From Schistocerca nitens (taxonomy: Eukaryota > Arthropoda > Insecta > Orthoptera > Acrididae): a stretch of 64,000 nt of DNA. Location: NCBI RefSeq assembly GCF_023898315.1, contig NC_064622.1, positions 354,869,234-354,933,233 of the forward strand, read 5' to 3'. Below, piece after piece: positions 42,935 through 53,735 of the stretch (the stretch's first letter is position 1; each line of letters opens with the position of its first letter). The translations under genes and the position numbers were made by a program. Under the pieces are notes generated by a model, which was not told where the DNA came from, made no database searches, and saw only the letters and a program-made list of their open reading frames with translations.

Positions 42935-43590
42935 CTCTTCAGGCTTTCCCGGCGAGATCTTGACGTGTGGATTAATCGGATCTACTGCCGCATGTTTGTG
43001 TCGCTGTGGCACAACATTTCGGCCACGTAACTCGTTGCCTTCTTCAGGAGCTATTTGAGACTGCCGTTTTGGAGGATCTTGTCCAGTATTTATGCCCGAA
43101 GGGCGCTGGGTGCTCTCTTTGCCGTCCGCGCCCGCCTGGCGCTGCTTGTCATGTGTTGTCTCTGCCCCGGTGCTCCCTCGGACGTCCGCGCCCGACTTGG
43201 TCGCCATCCGTGGCAGCTGTCTGAGGTCCGTCCTGTGTCGGGCGTTCCGTTCGCGGTCCGCGCCCGCCTGGTGCTGCTCCTGAGGTTTTGGTCCTTCCCT
43301 CGTGCTCCCACGGAAGTCCGCGCCGGCTCGTCCACAGATGGTGGACGAGCCCGGGCGCGGACGTCCGAGGGAGCACCGGGCAAGAGACATTAAAAGCAGC
43401 GCCAGGCTGGTGCGGACGGCAAAGAGAGCACCCAGGGCCTCTGGGCATAAATACTGGACAAGATCCTCCAATACGGCAGTCTCAGGTAGCACCTGAAGAA
43501 GACAACGAGTTACGTGGCCGAAATATTGTGCCAGAGTGACACAAACATCCGGCAGTAGACCCGATTAATCCACATATCAACTGAAAAAGT
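42935..43590. repeat. Large palindrome; inverted Penelope-like terminal regions with hammerhead-like motifs
   Basis: The left arm 42935-43330 and right arm 43340-43590 are inverted copies, ending outward at matching CTGAAAAAGTGT words (42920 and 43581). The centre is a perfect hairpin CTCGTCCAC/GTGGACGAG around 43326-43350. The left arm is longer because it holds three diverged GC-rich subrepeats around GTCCGCGCCCG. Each arm has a TAAATA box followed 40-50 bp later by CTGAAGA-hairpin-GAAA (plus strand 43493-43523; minus strand 43047-43017), as in the PLE tail at 8096. No coding region is linked. Confidence 0.6.
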
Positions 43591-45401
43591 GTCTCGATGG
43601 TCCATTGGCAAATGATTCCGGACTAGTCCCCCATTCGGATGTCTGGGAGGGGACTGCCAAGGGCGAGGTGACCATGAGACAAAGATTGACTAATCAACAA
43701 AAGGATAACGTTCTACGAATCGAGACGTGCACTGTCAGACGTTTGAACTTGGTAGGGAAGCTATAAAATCTCCAAATGCTAAGGGTTAATCCACATGTAG
43801 TCGGGTCACTGAACTCAAGTGGAAAGAAGACAGGGACTTCTCGTCAGATGCGTATGGAGTAATGTCAACAGCAGCAGAAAATGGTAGAACGGCAGTAGGA
43901 TTCATTATAAATAGCAAGGTAGGGCAGAGAGTGAGTTACTGTAAACAGTTCAGTGATAGCGTTGTTCTCATCAGAATCGACAGCAAACCAACACCATCAA
44001 GCCGAAGACGAAGAGCTAGAGAAAGTATATAAGGATATTAATCGGTCATTTAGTACGTAAAGGGAGAGCTAAATCTAATAGTCAGGGGGATTGGAATGCG
44101 GTTGTAAGGGAAGGAATAGAAGAAAGGGCTACAGGAGGATATGGGCTTGGTGCTATCAGTGAGAGGTGAAACATTGAGTTCTAAAACAAAATTCAGCCGT
44201 AATAGCGAACACTCTGTTCAAGAAACACAAGAGAAGGAGGTATACCTCGGAAAGGCCGGGAGATTTCAGTTAAATTACATCATGGTAGGCAGAGATTCCG
44301 AAATCAGATACCAGATTGTCAAGTGAAATCAAGGGCAGATATAGACTCAGATCACAATTTAGTAATCATGAAAAGTAGCCTGAAGGTTAAGAGACTAGCC
44401 AGCAAGAACCAAAGTGCAAAGAAGTGGGAAAAGGAAGTACTAAGGAATGAGGAGATATGCTTGAAGTTCTGTAAGGCTATAGATACTGCGATACTGAATA
44501 GCTCAGTAGACCAGTTGAAGAGAAATGGACAAATCTAAAAAGGGCAATCACAGAAGTTGGAAAGAAACACTCAGTTACATACTTGTAGGAGGTAACTGTG
44601 AAGAAACCATAGGTAACACGAGAAATACTTCAGCTAATGTATGAAAGAACGAAGTACAAAAATGATTTAGGGAAATTCAGGAATACAGAAATGCAAGTCA
44701 CTTAGGAATGAAATAAATCGGAAGTGCAGGGAAGCTAAGGCGAAAGCGATCACGAAAAACGAGAAGAAGTCAAAAAAGAAATGATTGTCTGAAGGACTGA
44801 TCCTGCATACAGAGAAGTCAAAAAAATATTCTGTGAAATTAAAAGCGAGCGTGGTAACATTACGAGTGCAACGGGAACTCCACTGTTAAATGCAGAGAAT
44901 AGGGCGGATAGGTGGAAAGAGTTCATTGAAGGCCTCTATGAGGGGGAAGTCTTGTCTGTTGAACTGATCATTGGGGGAAGTGGCAATAGAACGACTATTA
45001 ATGATGGTGTGTAGAATGTATGAGTCTGGCCGTATACCACCTAACTTTCGAAATAACATCATCCAGTCAGTTCCGAAGTCTGCAAGAGTCGACAAGCGCG
45101 AGAATCATTGCACGACCAGTTTAACAGCTTGTGCATCCAAGTTACTAACAAGAATAGTATACAGAAGAATAGAATAGAAAACTGAGGATGTGATAGATGA
45201 CGATTAGTTTGGCTTGAGAAAAGTTAAAGACACCAGAGAGTCAGTTCTGACGTTACGGTTGCTAATGGAAGAAAGTCTAAAGAAAGATCGAGACACGTTC
45301 ATAGGATTTGTCGACCTGGAAAAAGTGTTCGACAATGTCAAATTGTGCAAGATGTTCAAAATTATAAGAAAAATAGGGGTAAGCTATAGGGAAAGAAGGG
45401 T

Positions 45402-46140
45402 TGTTGTTGTTGTGGTCTTCAGTCCTGAGACTGGTTTGATGCAGCTCTCCATGCTACTCTATCCTGTGCAAGCTTCTTCATCTCCCAGTACCTACTGCAA
45501 CCTACATCCTTCTGAATCTGCTTAGTGTATTGATCTCTTGGTCTCCCTCTACGATTTTTACCCTCCACGCTGCCCTCCAATGCTAAATTTGTGATCCCTT
45601 GATGCCTCAAAACATGTCCTACCAACCGATCCCTTCTTCTAGTCAAGTTGTGCCACAAACTTCTCTTCTCCCCAATCCTATTCAATACCTCCTCATTAGT
45701 TACGTGATCTACCCACCTTATCTTCAGCATTCTTCTGTAGCACCACATTTCGAAAGCTTCTATTCTCTTCTTGTCCAAACTGGTTATCGTCCATGTTTCA
45801 CTTCCATACATGGCTACACTCCATACAAATACTTTCAGAAACGACTTCCTGACACTTAAATCTATACTCGATGTTAACAAATTTCTCTTCTTCAGAAACT
45901 ATTTTCTTGCCATTGCCAGTCTACATTTTATATCCTCTCTACTTCGACCATCATCAGTTATTTTACTCCCTAAATAGCAAACCTCCTTTACTACTTTAAG
46001 TGTCTCATTTCCTAATCTAATCCCCTCAGCATCACCCGATTTAATTTGACTACATTCCATTATCCTCGTTATGCTTTTGTTGATGTTCATCTTATAAACT
46101 CCTTTCAAGACACTGTCCATTCCGTTCAACTGCTCTATAT
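45402..46140 (-). mobile_element. RTE-like LINE 3' end inserted in reverse into an older RTE-like copy
   Basis: The minus strand carries the RT C-terminus: LNGMDSVLKGVYKMNINKSI, CQIKSGDAEGIRLGN-type region, EVCYLGSKITDDGRSREDIK, then in another frame LLTSSIDLSVRKSFLKV, VWSVAMYGSETWTITSLDKK, EAFEMWCYRRMLKIRWVDHV, TNEEVLNRIGEKRSLWH, ending at the (CAACAA)n 3' tail (45402-45418 on the plus strand as TTGTTGTTG). It is much less decayed than its host copy and very similar to 48655-50254. One frameshift was seen near 45900. Confidence 0.9.
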
Positions 46141-46694
46141 TTGCAATCCTGCCTTACGTCCTTAGGCAAATCATGGTACCCTAAATTAATTTCGTCACAT
46201 TGTAAAGTCATGAACCCCGTGTTTTTACACGTATGGAGTAGATATCTAAAACTCCAAGTTCGTTGGCGCCAGTACCAACTGGAGAGACGCTTCTAACTCA
46301 GAAAGTTGAAGCATTAGCAGCGTGGAGGGTAATATACAATATGTACAACAGCCAAGAGGGATAAATTACTGTGGAAGACCAAGAATGAAGTTCTCGGGTT
46401 AAAAAGGTTATAAGACAGGAATAGAATCTTTCGCCCCTGCTATTCAATCCATACATCGAAGAAGCAACGACGCAAATAAAGGAAAGGTTCAAGAGTGGGA
46501 TTACAATTCAAGGTGAAATGATAGCAATGATCACTGATGATATTGCTATTCTTAGTGAAAGTGAAGAAGAATTAAAGGATCTGCTGAGTAGAATGAACAG
46601 TAATGAGTACAGAATATGGATTGAGAGTAACTCGAAGAAAGACGAAATTAATGAGAAGTAGCACAAACGAGAACTGCGAGAAACGTTACATCAA

Positions 46695-46890
46695 ATGATT
46701 CAGATGGCTCTGAGCAGTATGGGACTTAACAGCTGTGGTCATCAGTCCCCTAGACTTAGAACTACTTAAACCTAACTAACCTAAGGACATCACACACATC
46801 CATGCCCGAGGAAGGATTCGAACCTGCGACCATCGCAGTACCGCGGTTCCGGACTGAAGTGCCTAGAACTGCTCGGCCACAGCGGCCGGC
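46695..46890 (-). mobile_element. SINE-A nested in RTE-like LINE
   Basis: Complete minus-strand copy. Flanks TTACATCAAA and TAACATCAAA form a near-perfect TSD, and LINE homology resumes directly after. Confidence 0.92.
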
Positions 46891-47599
46891 ACTTAACATC
46901 AAAACTGATGGTCACGAAGTAGATGAATTTAAGGAATTCTGCAACCTAAGCATCAAGATAATCCATGACGGGCAGAGCAAGGAGGACATCAAGAGCAGAC
47001 TGGCACTGGCAAAAATGGCATTCCTGGTGAAGAGAAGTATTTCAGTATCAAACATTGGCCTTAACTTGATGAAGAAATTTCTGAGAATGTACGTTTAAAG
47101 CACACGTATGATAGTTAAACATGGACTGTAGGGAAAACGGAACAGAAGAGAATCGAAGCATCAGAAATGTAGTGATACAGACAAACGTTGAAAATTAGGT
47201 AAGGGATGAGGAAGTTCTCTGCAGAATCAGCCAGGAACGTAAAACATGGTAAATACTGATAAAAAGAAGGGACAGGGCGGTAGGACATGTGTTAAGACAC
47301 CAGGGAACAACTTTCATGACTCTAGGGGGTATTGTAGAGGGTAAAAACTTTAGAGAAAGACAGAGATAGGAATATGTCCGGCAAATAACTGAGGGCGTAG
47401 TTTCGAAATGCTACTCTCAGATGAAGAGGTTGGCACAGGAGAGGAATTCGTGACGGTCTGCATCAAACCAGTGACAACCGTACCTAGCATGGCGGAGAGT
47501 ACGACGTACCACCAAATGTCATTTCGTTTCCTGTCCCACTCGCATACAGAGCGAGGGAAAAACGACTGTCTTAAAACCTGCGCATCAGTCGTAATTTCT

Positions 47600-48165
47600 C
47601 TTACAGTATATTAGTGATCCTTACGCGAAACGTACACTGGCGGCAGTAGGCTCGACCTCCAGTCGGCCTCAAATGGTCGTTTCCTAAATTCCGGCAATAG
47701 TGCCTCGAGATAAGAACTTGACAAGCTGAACAACTCAATAACGCGCTGGTACGTCTGGCCCTTACGAAAGTAATTATTCGGATGTCATCCTGAGCGACAT
47801 CGATACAAATTCTGTGCAACTGGCGTGTTAGATCGCCAAAATTCCCAATATCTCCCCACGTTCTCAAGTGGGAAGATACTCGGCGACCTAGCTGGACAAC
47901 GAAGGGTTTGGCGTGCACGAAGACAAGCAGTAGAAACTCACGCCTTGTACGGATGGGCATTATCTTCCAGAAATGGCGTAAAGGGCACTAAAACGGGGCG
48001 TAGAATAACGTCGCCGAACTGTTGTGCTGTAAGGGTGGCGTGGATGACAACCAAAGGGGTCCTGCTATGAAAAGAAATGGAGGCGCAGGCCATCACTCCT
48101 GTCAGGCTGGTATTCCACTGCTGTCCAGGGGCGTCTCGAGACACGTCTCGGCCTGGTATCTCATT
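47600..48165 (-). mobile_element. Tc1-like fragment, inverted relative to its neighbour
   Basis: The minus strand reads SFHSRTPLVVIHATLTAQQF, then FLEDNAHPYKA (second catalytic block, D kept), WGDIGNFGDLTRQLHRICID and VAQDDIRI. The plus-strand neighbour (48166 on) contains the paralogous LFHSRTPLFVIHGILTEQRY. The two are head-to-head at about 48165. The N-terminal part is missing. Confidence 0.75.
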
Positions 48166-48654
48166 TACTGAAGTACAATAGTCTGCAGTGATGAGTCCCG
48201 CTTGGAACAGAGAACCGATGAAAAGCGAAGGCGTGTCTGGAGATGCCCCAGACAGCGATGGGATACCAACCCGATTGTCGCCCGTTATACGGCCCGACAA
48301 CCAAGAGTGATGGTCCGGGGTGCCATTTTATTTCATAGCAGGACCCCTTTGTTTGTCATCCACGGCATCCTTACGGAACAGCGATACGTTAACGATACTC
48401 TATGCCCCATTTTGTTTCCCTTCATGGTAAGCCATGCTTGGCTTACATTTCAGAAATATAATGCCCGCCCGCACACGGCGAGGGTTTATACAGCTTGTCT
48501 TCGTGCTTGCCAAACTCTACGTTGGCCAGCAAGGTTGCCGGATCAGTCACCAGCTCAGAATTTTGGGGCATTATGGGCAACTCTCTCCACACACTTTGGG
48601 ATTTTGACGATCTAACGCACCAACTGGACAGAATTTGGCACTGTATCCCTCATG

Positions 48655-50254
48655 TTTATACAAGCAGGGGAAAGCAGAAAGGCGTAAGGAGTATATAGAG
48701 GGTCTATACAAGGGCCATGTTCTTGAGGACAATATTGTAGAAATGGAAGAGAATGTAGATGAAGATGATATAGGAGATATGATACTGCGTGAAGAGTTTG
48801 ACAGAGCACTGAAAGACCTAAGTTGAAACAAGGCCCCGGGAGTAGAAAACGTTCCATTAGAACTACTGACAGCCTTGGGAGAGCCAGGCCTAACGAAACT
48901 CTACTATCTCGTGAGCAAGATTTATCAGACAGGCGAAATACCCTCAGACTTCAGCAAGAATATAATAATACCAATCCCAAAGAAAGAAGGTGTTGACAGC
49001 CACGGGTGTAAAATACTAACACAAATTCTTTGCAGACGAATGGAAAAACTGGTAGAAGCCGACCTCGGGGAAGATCAGTTTGGATTCCGTAGAAATATTG
49101 GAACACGTGAAGCAATACTGAACCTACGACTTATCTTAGAAAATTGATTAACGAAAGGCAAACCTACGTTTCTAGTATCTATAGACTTAGAGAAAGCTTT
49201 TGTCAATGTTGACTGGAATACTCTCTTTCAAATTCTGAAGGTGGTAGGGGTAAAATACAGGGAGCGAAAGGCTATTTACAATTTGTACAGAATCCAGATG
49301 GCAGTTATAAGAGTCGAGGGGCACGAAAGGGAAGCAGTGGTTGGGAAGGGAGTGAGACAGGGTTGTAGCCTCTCCCCGATGTTATTCAATCTGTATATTG
49401 AGCAAGCAGTAAAGAAAACAAAAGAAAAATTCGGAGTAGGTATTAAAATTCATGGAGAAGAAGTAAAAACTTTGAGGTTCGCCGATGACATTGTAATTCT
49501 GTTAGAGACAGCAAAGGACTTGGAAGAGCAGCTGAGCGGAATGGACAGTGTCTTGAAAGGATGATATAAGATGAACATCAACAAAAGCAAAACGAGGATA
49601 ATGGATTGTAGTCGAATTAAATCGGGTGATGCTGCGGGAATTAGATTAGGAAATGAGAAACTTAAAGTAGTAAATGAGTTTTGCTATTTGGGGAGCCAAA
49701 TAACTAACGATGGTCGAAGTAGAGAGGATATAAAATGTAGACTGGCAATGGCAAGGAAAGCGTTTCTGAAGAAGAGAAATTTGTTAACATCGAGTATAGA
49801 TTTAAGTGTCAGGAAGTCGTTTCTGAAAGTATTTGTATGGAGTGTAGCCATGTATGGAAGTGAAACATGGACAATAAATAGTTTGGACAAGAAGAGAATA
49901 GAAGCTTTCGAAATGTGGTGCTACAGAAGAATGTTCAAGATTAGATGGGTAGATCACATAACTAATGAGGAGGTATTGAATAGAATTGGCGAGAAGAGAA
50001 ATTGTGGCACAACTTAACTAGAACAAGGGATTGGTTGGTAGGACACTTCCTGAGGCATCAAGGGATCACCAATTTAGTATTGGAGGGCAGAGTGGAGGGT
50101 AAAAATCGTAGAGGGAGACCAAGAGATGAATACACTAAACAGATTCAGAAGGATGTAGGTTGCAGTGGGTACTGAGATGTGAAGAAGCTTGCACAGGATA
50201 GATTAGCATGGAGAGCTGCATCAAACCAGTCTCTGGACTGAAGACCACAACAAC
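48655..50254 (+). mobile_element. RTE-like LINE, 5'-truncated, TSD present
   Basis: A 1.6-kb copy from the RT linker to the 3' terminus (GTCTCTGGACTGAAGACCAC then AACAAC). TSD atccctcatg lies at 48645-48654 and 50255-50264, inside a Tc1-like copy. It is similar to the reverse copy at 45402-46140. It is younger than the RTE-like copy at 43600-47478 judging by fewer breaks. Confidence 0.93.
48656..50017 (+). pseudogene. RTE-like reverse transcriptase
   Basis: One frame runs through almost the whole copy. It shows GEPGLTKLYYLVSKIYQTGE, IIIPIPKKEGVD, EDQFGFRRNIGTREAILNLR, LVSIDLEKAFVNVDW (first catalytic D), VRQGCSLSPMLFNLYIEQAV, LRFADDIVILLETAKDL (catalytic ADD), EFCYLGSQITNDGRSREDIK and AMYGSETWTINSLDKKRIEA. 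In-frame stops occur near 48826, 49147 and 49564, and a frameshift near 50000 precedes the last about 60 codons. The endonuclease is missing by truncation. FVNV replaces the commoner FDNV. Confidence 0.88.
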
Positions 50255-50264
50255 ATCCCTCATG

Positions 50265-50590
50265 AGGACAATCAACTCTGTCAAACAATGCGAAGCCGAA
50301 TAACTGCTTGCATAGGGACCAGAGATGGATCAACGCGTTATTGACTTGCTCAATTTGTGAAGCTCTTTCTCTTGAACAAACCATCTTGTACTTCTGAAAT
50401 TGTAATGATTTCTTTATCTGTATATGTACATCACAGTCGCTCATTTTCTTCTTAGAGTGTATTTGTTACATGAATCGCCAGAATTTCACAGTAAATCTGT
50501 GTGCTATTTGGACGTTTTACCTACATGAATCGTATTGTCTCGCGTACTTCATCTTTGAAGCAAGTTTCCAATTGCCGCACTATTTCGCTC
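50265..50590. other. Tc1-like 3' end and unassigned DNA
   Basis: The C-terminal codons of the Tc1-like copy end near 50337. The rest to 50590 shows no recognisable element. Confidence 0.45.
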
Positions 50591-50601
50591 TGAAGCTGTG
50601 A

Positions 50602-50794
50602 AAAAATGGTTCAAATGGCTGTGATCACTATGGGACTTCACATCTGAGGTCATCAGTCCCCTAGACTTAGAACTACTTAAACCTAACTAACCTAAGGACA
50701 TCACACACATCGATGCCCGAGGCAGGATTCGAACCGCAGCAGCAGCGCGGTTCTGGACTGAAGCGCCTAGAACCGCTCGGCCACAGCGGCCGGC
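50602..50794 (-). mobile_element. SINE-A, perfect 12-bp TSD
   Basis: Complete tail with A-run, and a head with a small deletion after the B-box (GATTCGAACCGCAGCAGCAG). TSD ctgaagctgtga lies at 50590-50601 and 50795-50806. Confidence 0.95.
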
Positions 50795-51049
50795 CTGAAG
50801 CTGTGATACACCTGTTATATCTGTACTGCAGCAGAACTACGCTAGCACAAAGCCGAGAACATGTATTCTCTTCTGTCAATGCGTCACTCACTTTGCACAA
50901 TGGTCTTAGCGTGGGACGACATATGTAGTTTAATTTGGTAAGTCCCCCCGCAAATTTTTTCCTGAATCTCCGCTCGTTCAGGGGATATCCAGGACGGTTC
51001 ACTCTGCACAAGGGTCTGGAGATACGTGACGTGCAGTCCTCTCATCCTA

Positions 51050-51390
51050 AAAATTGTTAATAGGTATCGGGGTTCGCCGAGGCAGAAGCGAGCGTCTCCC
51101 GTGTAATTGAATCGCACCGGTGGCGGAAGAGGTGCGGCCGGAGGGACACGGCGCGACATTTAATTACGGGAGTGCAGATAATCCGGGAAGCCGGCCCTTC
51201 CGGGCATTCGTCATGCTCCTCTGGGTGCAGGGGTATCGCGCCGTGCCGGAGGAAGTGAGGTCGCTGTTGGTTTTAATCTCTGCTGATCCTGTTAGCAGCA
51301 GGCAGGGGAGGTGTGCGGAGGAGGCAGCTCCGCCGATCATCCGCACAGGGGAGCAGCGGAGAGCGGTCGCGCCACGGTAACGCCGCTCGT
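51050..51390. other. GC-rich segment with open frames on both strands
   Basis: Composition contrasts with flanks (GGTGCGGCCGGAGGGACACG). Three overlapping frames of 60-90 codons are visible, none with a recognised domain. It could be a single-copy host regulatory region. Undecided. Confidence 0.35.
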
Positions 51391-51602
51391 TTACGTCTGT
51401 CTATCTTCGGCATACCATCCGACAAAGCGAAATGAACACACAATTATTCACAAGTACGTCCGTGGTTTCAGAAGACGACTGCGCGAAAACTGCAAGACGT
51501 ACAGAGAAACGACACATATCAGTCGATAGTTTCGGTTGGTAATACGCGCCGTGGCATATTTGCAACCACAACACTAGGGTGTGGGCGTGTGAAACAGATA
51601 TA

Positions 51603-52271
51603 CCGGGTGATCAAAAGTCAGCATAAATTTGAAAACTTCATAAACCACGGAATAATGTAGATAGAGAGGTAAAAATTGACACACATGCTTGGAATGGCAT
51701 GGGGCTTTTATTAGAGCCAAAAAAAAAAAAAAACCACCCCATATTGCTAGACGCTTGAAAGATCTCTTTCGCGCGTCGTTTGGTGCTGATCGTGTGCTCA
51801 GCCGCCACTTTCGTCACGCTTCGTCTCCTAGGTCCCCAGACCTCAGTCCGTGCAATTATTGGCTTTGGGGATACCCGAAGTCGCAAGTGTATCGTGATCG
51901 ACCGACATCTCTAGGGATGCTGAAAGATAACATCCGACGCCAATGCCTCACCATAACTCCGGACATGCTTTACAGTACTGTTCACAACATTATTCCTCGA
52001 CTACAGCTATTGTTGAGGAATGATGGTGGACATATTGAGCATTTCCTGTAACGATCATCATCTTTGCTTTGTCGTACTTTGTTATGCTAATTATTGCTAC
52101 TCTGATCAGATAAAGCGCCATCTGCCGGACATTTTTTAAACGTTTGTATTTTTTTGGTTCTAATAAAACCCCATGTCATTCCAAGCATGTGTGTCAATTC
52201 GTACCTCTCTATCTACATTATTCCGTGATGTATTCAGTTTTCAAATTTATACTGACTTTTTGATCACCTGG
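51603..52271 (+). mobile_element. Short DDE transposon with 118-bp inverted repeats, TA-flanked
   Basis: The terminal inverted repeats span 51603-51720 and 52154-52271 and are about 90% alike by eye, beginning CCGGGTGATCAAAAGTCAGC / CCAGGTGATCAAAAAGTCAG. TA lies at 51601-51602 and 52272-52273. Between them only the transposase C-terminus remains (51770-52050: SPRSPDLSPCNYWLWGYPKS, MLYSTVHNIIPRLQLL, HIEHFL-stop). The final catalytic D reads N. It is an internally deleted, non-autonomous derivative. Confidence 0.9.
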
Positions 52272-52374
52272 TACATCGTATCCATAATTAAAATTCCAGT
52301 TTAAAAACATTGTAGACAGAAAACCGCTGCTTAGAATCACGTCAAATTCGAACGGCACATTACTGACGCAGGGG

Positions 52375-53735
52375 GTAACTGTAACATCACGATAGGTGTC
52401 GTTACATGACTAAAAATGAACGCAAAACCAAATCTCCATATTACCTGACATATAATATTGTAAAATTAAATCAATCTTTATGCAACTAATTAACCTCTGC
52501 TCGGACAACTGTATGGCTGTAAAAACAATATGGGTCGACACATTTCTTTTCAGTCTTATGAGCACGACCTGTGTCCTGATTTCCATTTCTCACTCTTCCT
52601 GAAAGTGTGTGGTCAATAGTGAATGAATTACATGAAGTAACAGACGGACCAGAGAAGTGGTGAGTTTCCTAATCTTCTACCAACTTAAACGGTGTCGGTG
52701 GAAGGCAGAGAGCAGGAACAGGAGGGCTTGGCCAAAGATGAGTAAAGCAAAATGTTTTTCGTAGCAGTGGTTGGACATCGGCCTCCCCCACCACCTCGGG
52801 CGGTTCGGATACGGCTCCGCGCGAAGGTTACAGAGAGTTGTTCGGAAGACAGGTAAGCTACAAGGCGTTCTGAAGGAAGGACAAAAAGGTATTTGAATGT
52901 GTTAATAATTTTAATCCCAACAATTGCTTCTCCTACCTAATTTGAATTAACATTTAGATTCTGGTTACAATTTTGTTTCAGTTAATCAGTGGCGTAATAA
53001 GATGATTCCCGTTAGTCGCGACCACGCGGTCCCTAGATTCAAATCGTACCCCAAACCTTAACAATTTCAGCTTGCTATATTATTTTATCTGTAGTGGACT
53101 TTTAAATTATCAGTAAAATTGTATCGAGCGTACATTTGGCAAAGAATGAATCTATTTTTCACGCAAAGGTATGCAGGCACCCAAAATCCTGCTCGATGCC
53201 AGCCACGAGGTACATACAACACTTCTTACAAAAATGCTACCAACCTTTTGTTTGGAATGTGGATTTAGTGTACGTGAGTGTTTGTGTTTCGAAACTGAGC
53301 AGTGACGTGCTCTCCAGATCTCCCCCACCCCACAGGACTCGCCAGATTAAGGCGAACGTGAGGCCATAGGTTCGTTTATATAAATGTACCAAGAATATTT
53401 TGTCTATCTGTTAAATACAAAAGACTAATGTAATCATGCGAAATCTTAGCCAAAATAAATATTTCATCATTTGAAGCTATTTCGGTGCTCGTTTAATTTA
53501 TCCCTTTTCAATACGTCTGGAAATAGAGTCACATTTGCTTCATTGATGAAATACGTAGTTCTTGGCACAAGTGTAGCTAACGGGACGTAGATTTCTCTGA
53601 CTGCCCCATAATTATTCATTGCGTTATCCGTTGCGACCTTTGTAATCTGTGAAGGGATTGTTCCCTACAATTTAGATGGGTCTAAACCTCTTCAAACAAC
53701 GGGCAAAGTTATTCAGATAACCTTACCTTACGTTA
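52375..53735. other. 1.36-kb block inserted in DDE family X copy 2, unidentified
   Basis: Comparison with copy 1 shows that ACTGACGCA (52368) should continue into AAAATCTGACCAAT (53752), but about 1.36 kb intervenes. The block is AT-rich with a GC-richer part at 52690-52860. Ends GGTAACTGTAACATCACG and (complement) GTACTATAACGTAAGGTAAG are only weakly similar. No coding frame exceeds about 77 codons and no family was recognised. TSD not clear. Confidence 0.55.

Larger units (their letters stand above)
43600..47478 (+). mobile_element. RTE-like LINE, near full length but heavily decayed
   Basis: Recognisable from the 5' region (GACTGCCAAGGGCGAGGTGA near 43653) through endonuclease end (YIMVGRDSEIRYQI, then ADIDSDHNLVIMKS at 44334-44376, the SDHxL motif). 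RT pieces follow (RMYESGRIPPNFRNN; LTLRLLMEESLKKDRDTFIG, FVDLEKVFDNV; TDDIAILSESEEELKDLL). The C-terminal end reads VDEFKEFCNLSIKIIHDGQS, KEDIKSRLALAK. The 3' terminus GTCTGCATCAAACCAGTG lies at 47457-47474. Interruptions are a reverse RTE-like copy (45402-46140) and SINE-A (46695-46890). Stops and frame changes throughout. Confidence 0.82.
48166..50440 (+). mobile_element. Tc1-like fragment split by an RTE-like LINE
   Basis: Plus-strand transposase: TDEKRRRVWRCPRQRWDTNP, ARYTARQPRVMVRGAILFHS, LTFQKYNARPHTARVYTACL (catalytic D replaced by Y), WATLSTHFGILTI, DDLTHQLDRIWHCIPH. After the LINE it resumes as EDNQLCQTMRSRITACIGTR, DGSTRY-stop, the normal Tc1 C-terminus. TSD of the LINE is atccctcatg. 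The N-terminal third is absent. Confidence 0.8.

Noticed and set aside
42878-43492. 204-codon minus-strand frame as a host gene
   Set aside because: It runs straight through the palindrome and its GC-rich subrepeats. Overlapping long frames exist on the other strand. Composition explains it.
52840-52860. Splice donor-like CAG/GTAAGC suggesting an exon
   Set aside because: One donor-like site without an acceptor, reading frame or homologous protein is not enough. It lies in the unidentified inserted block.
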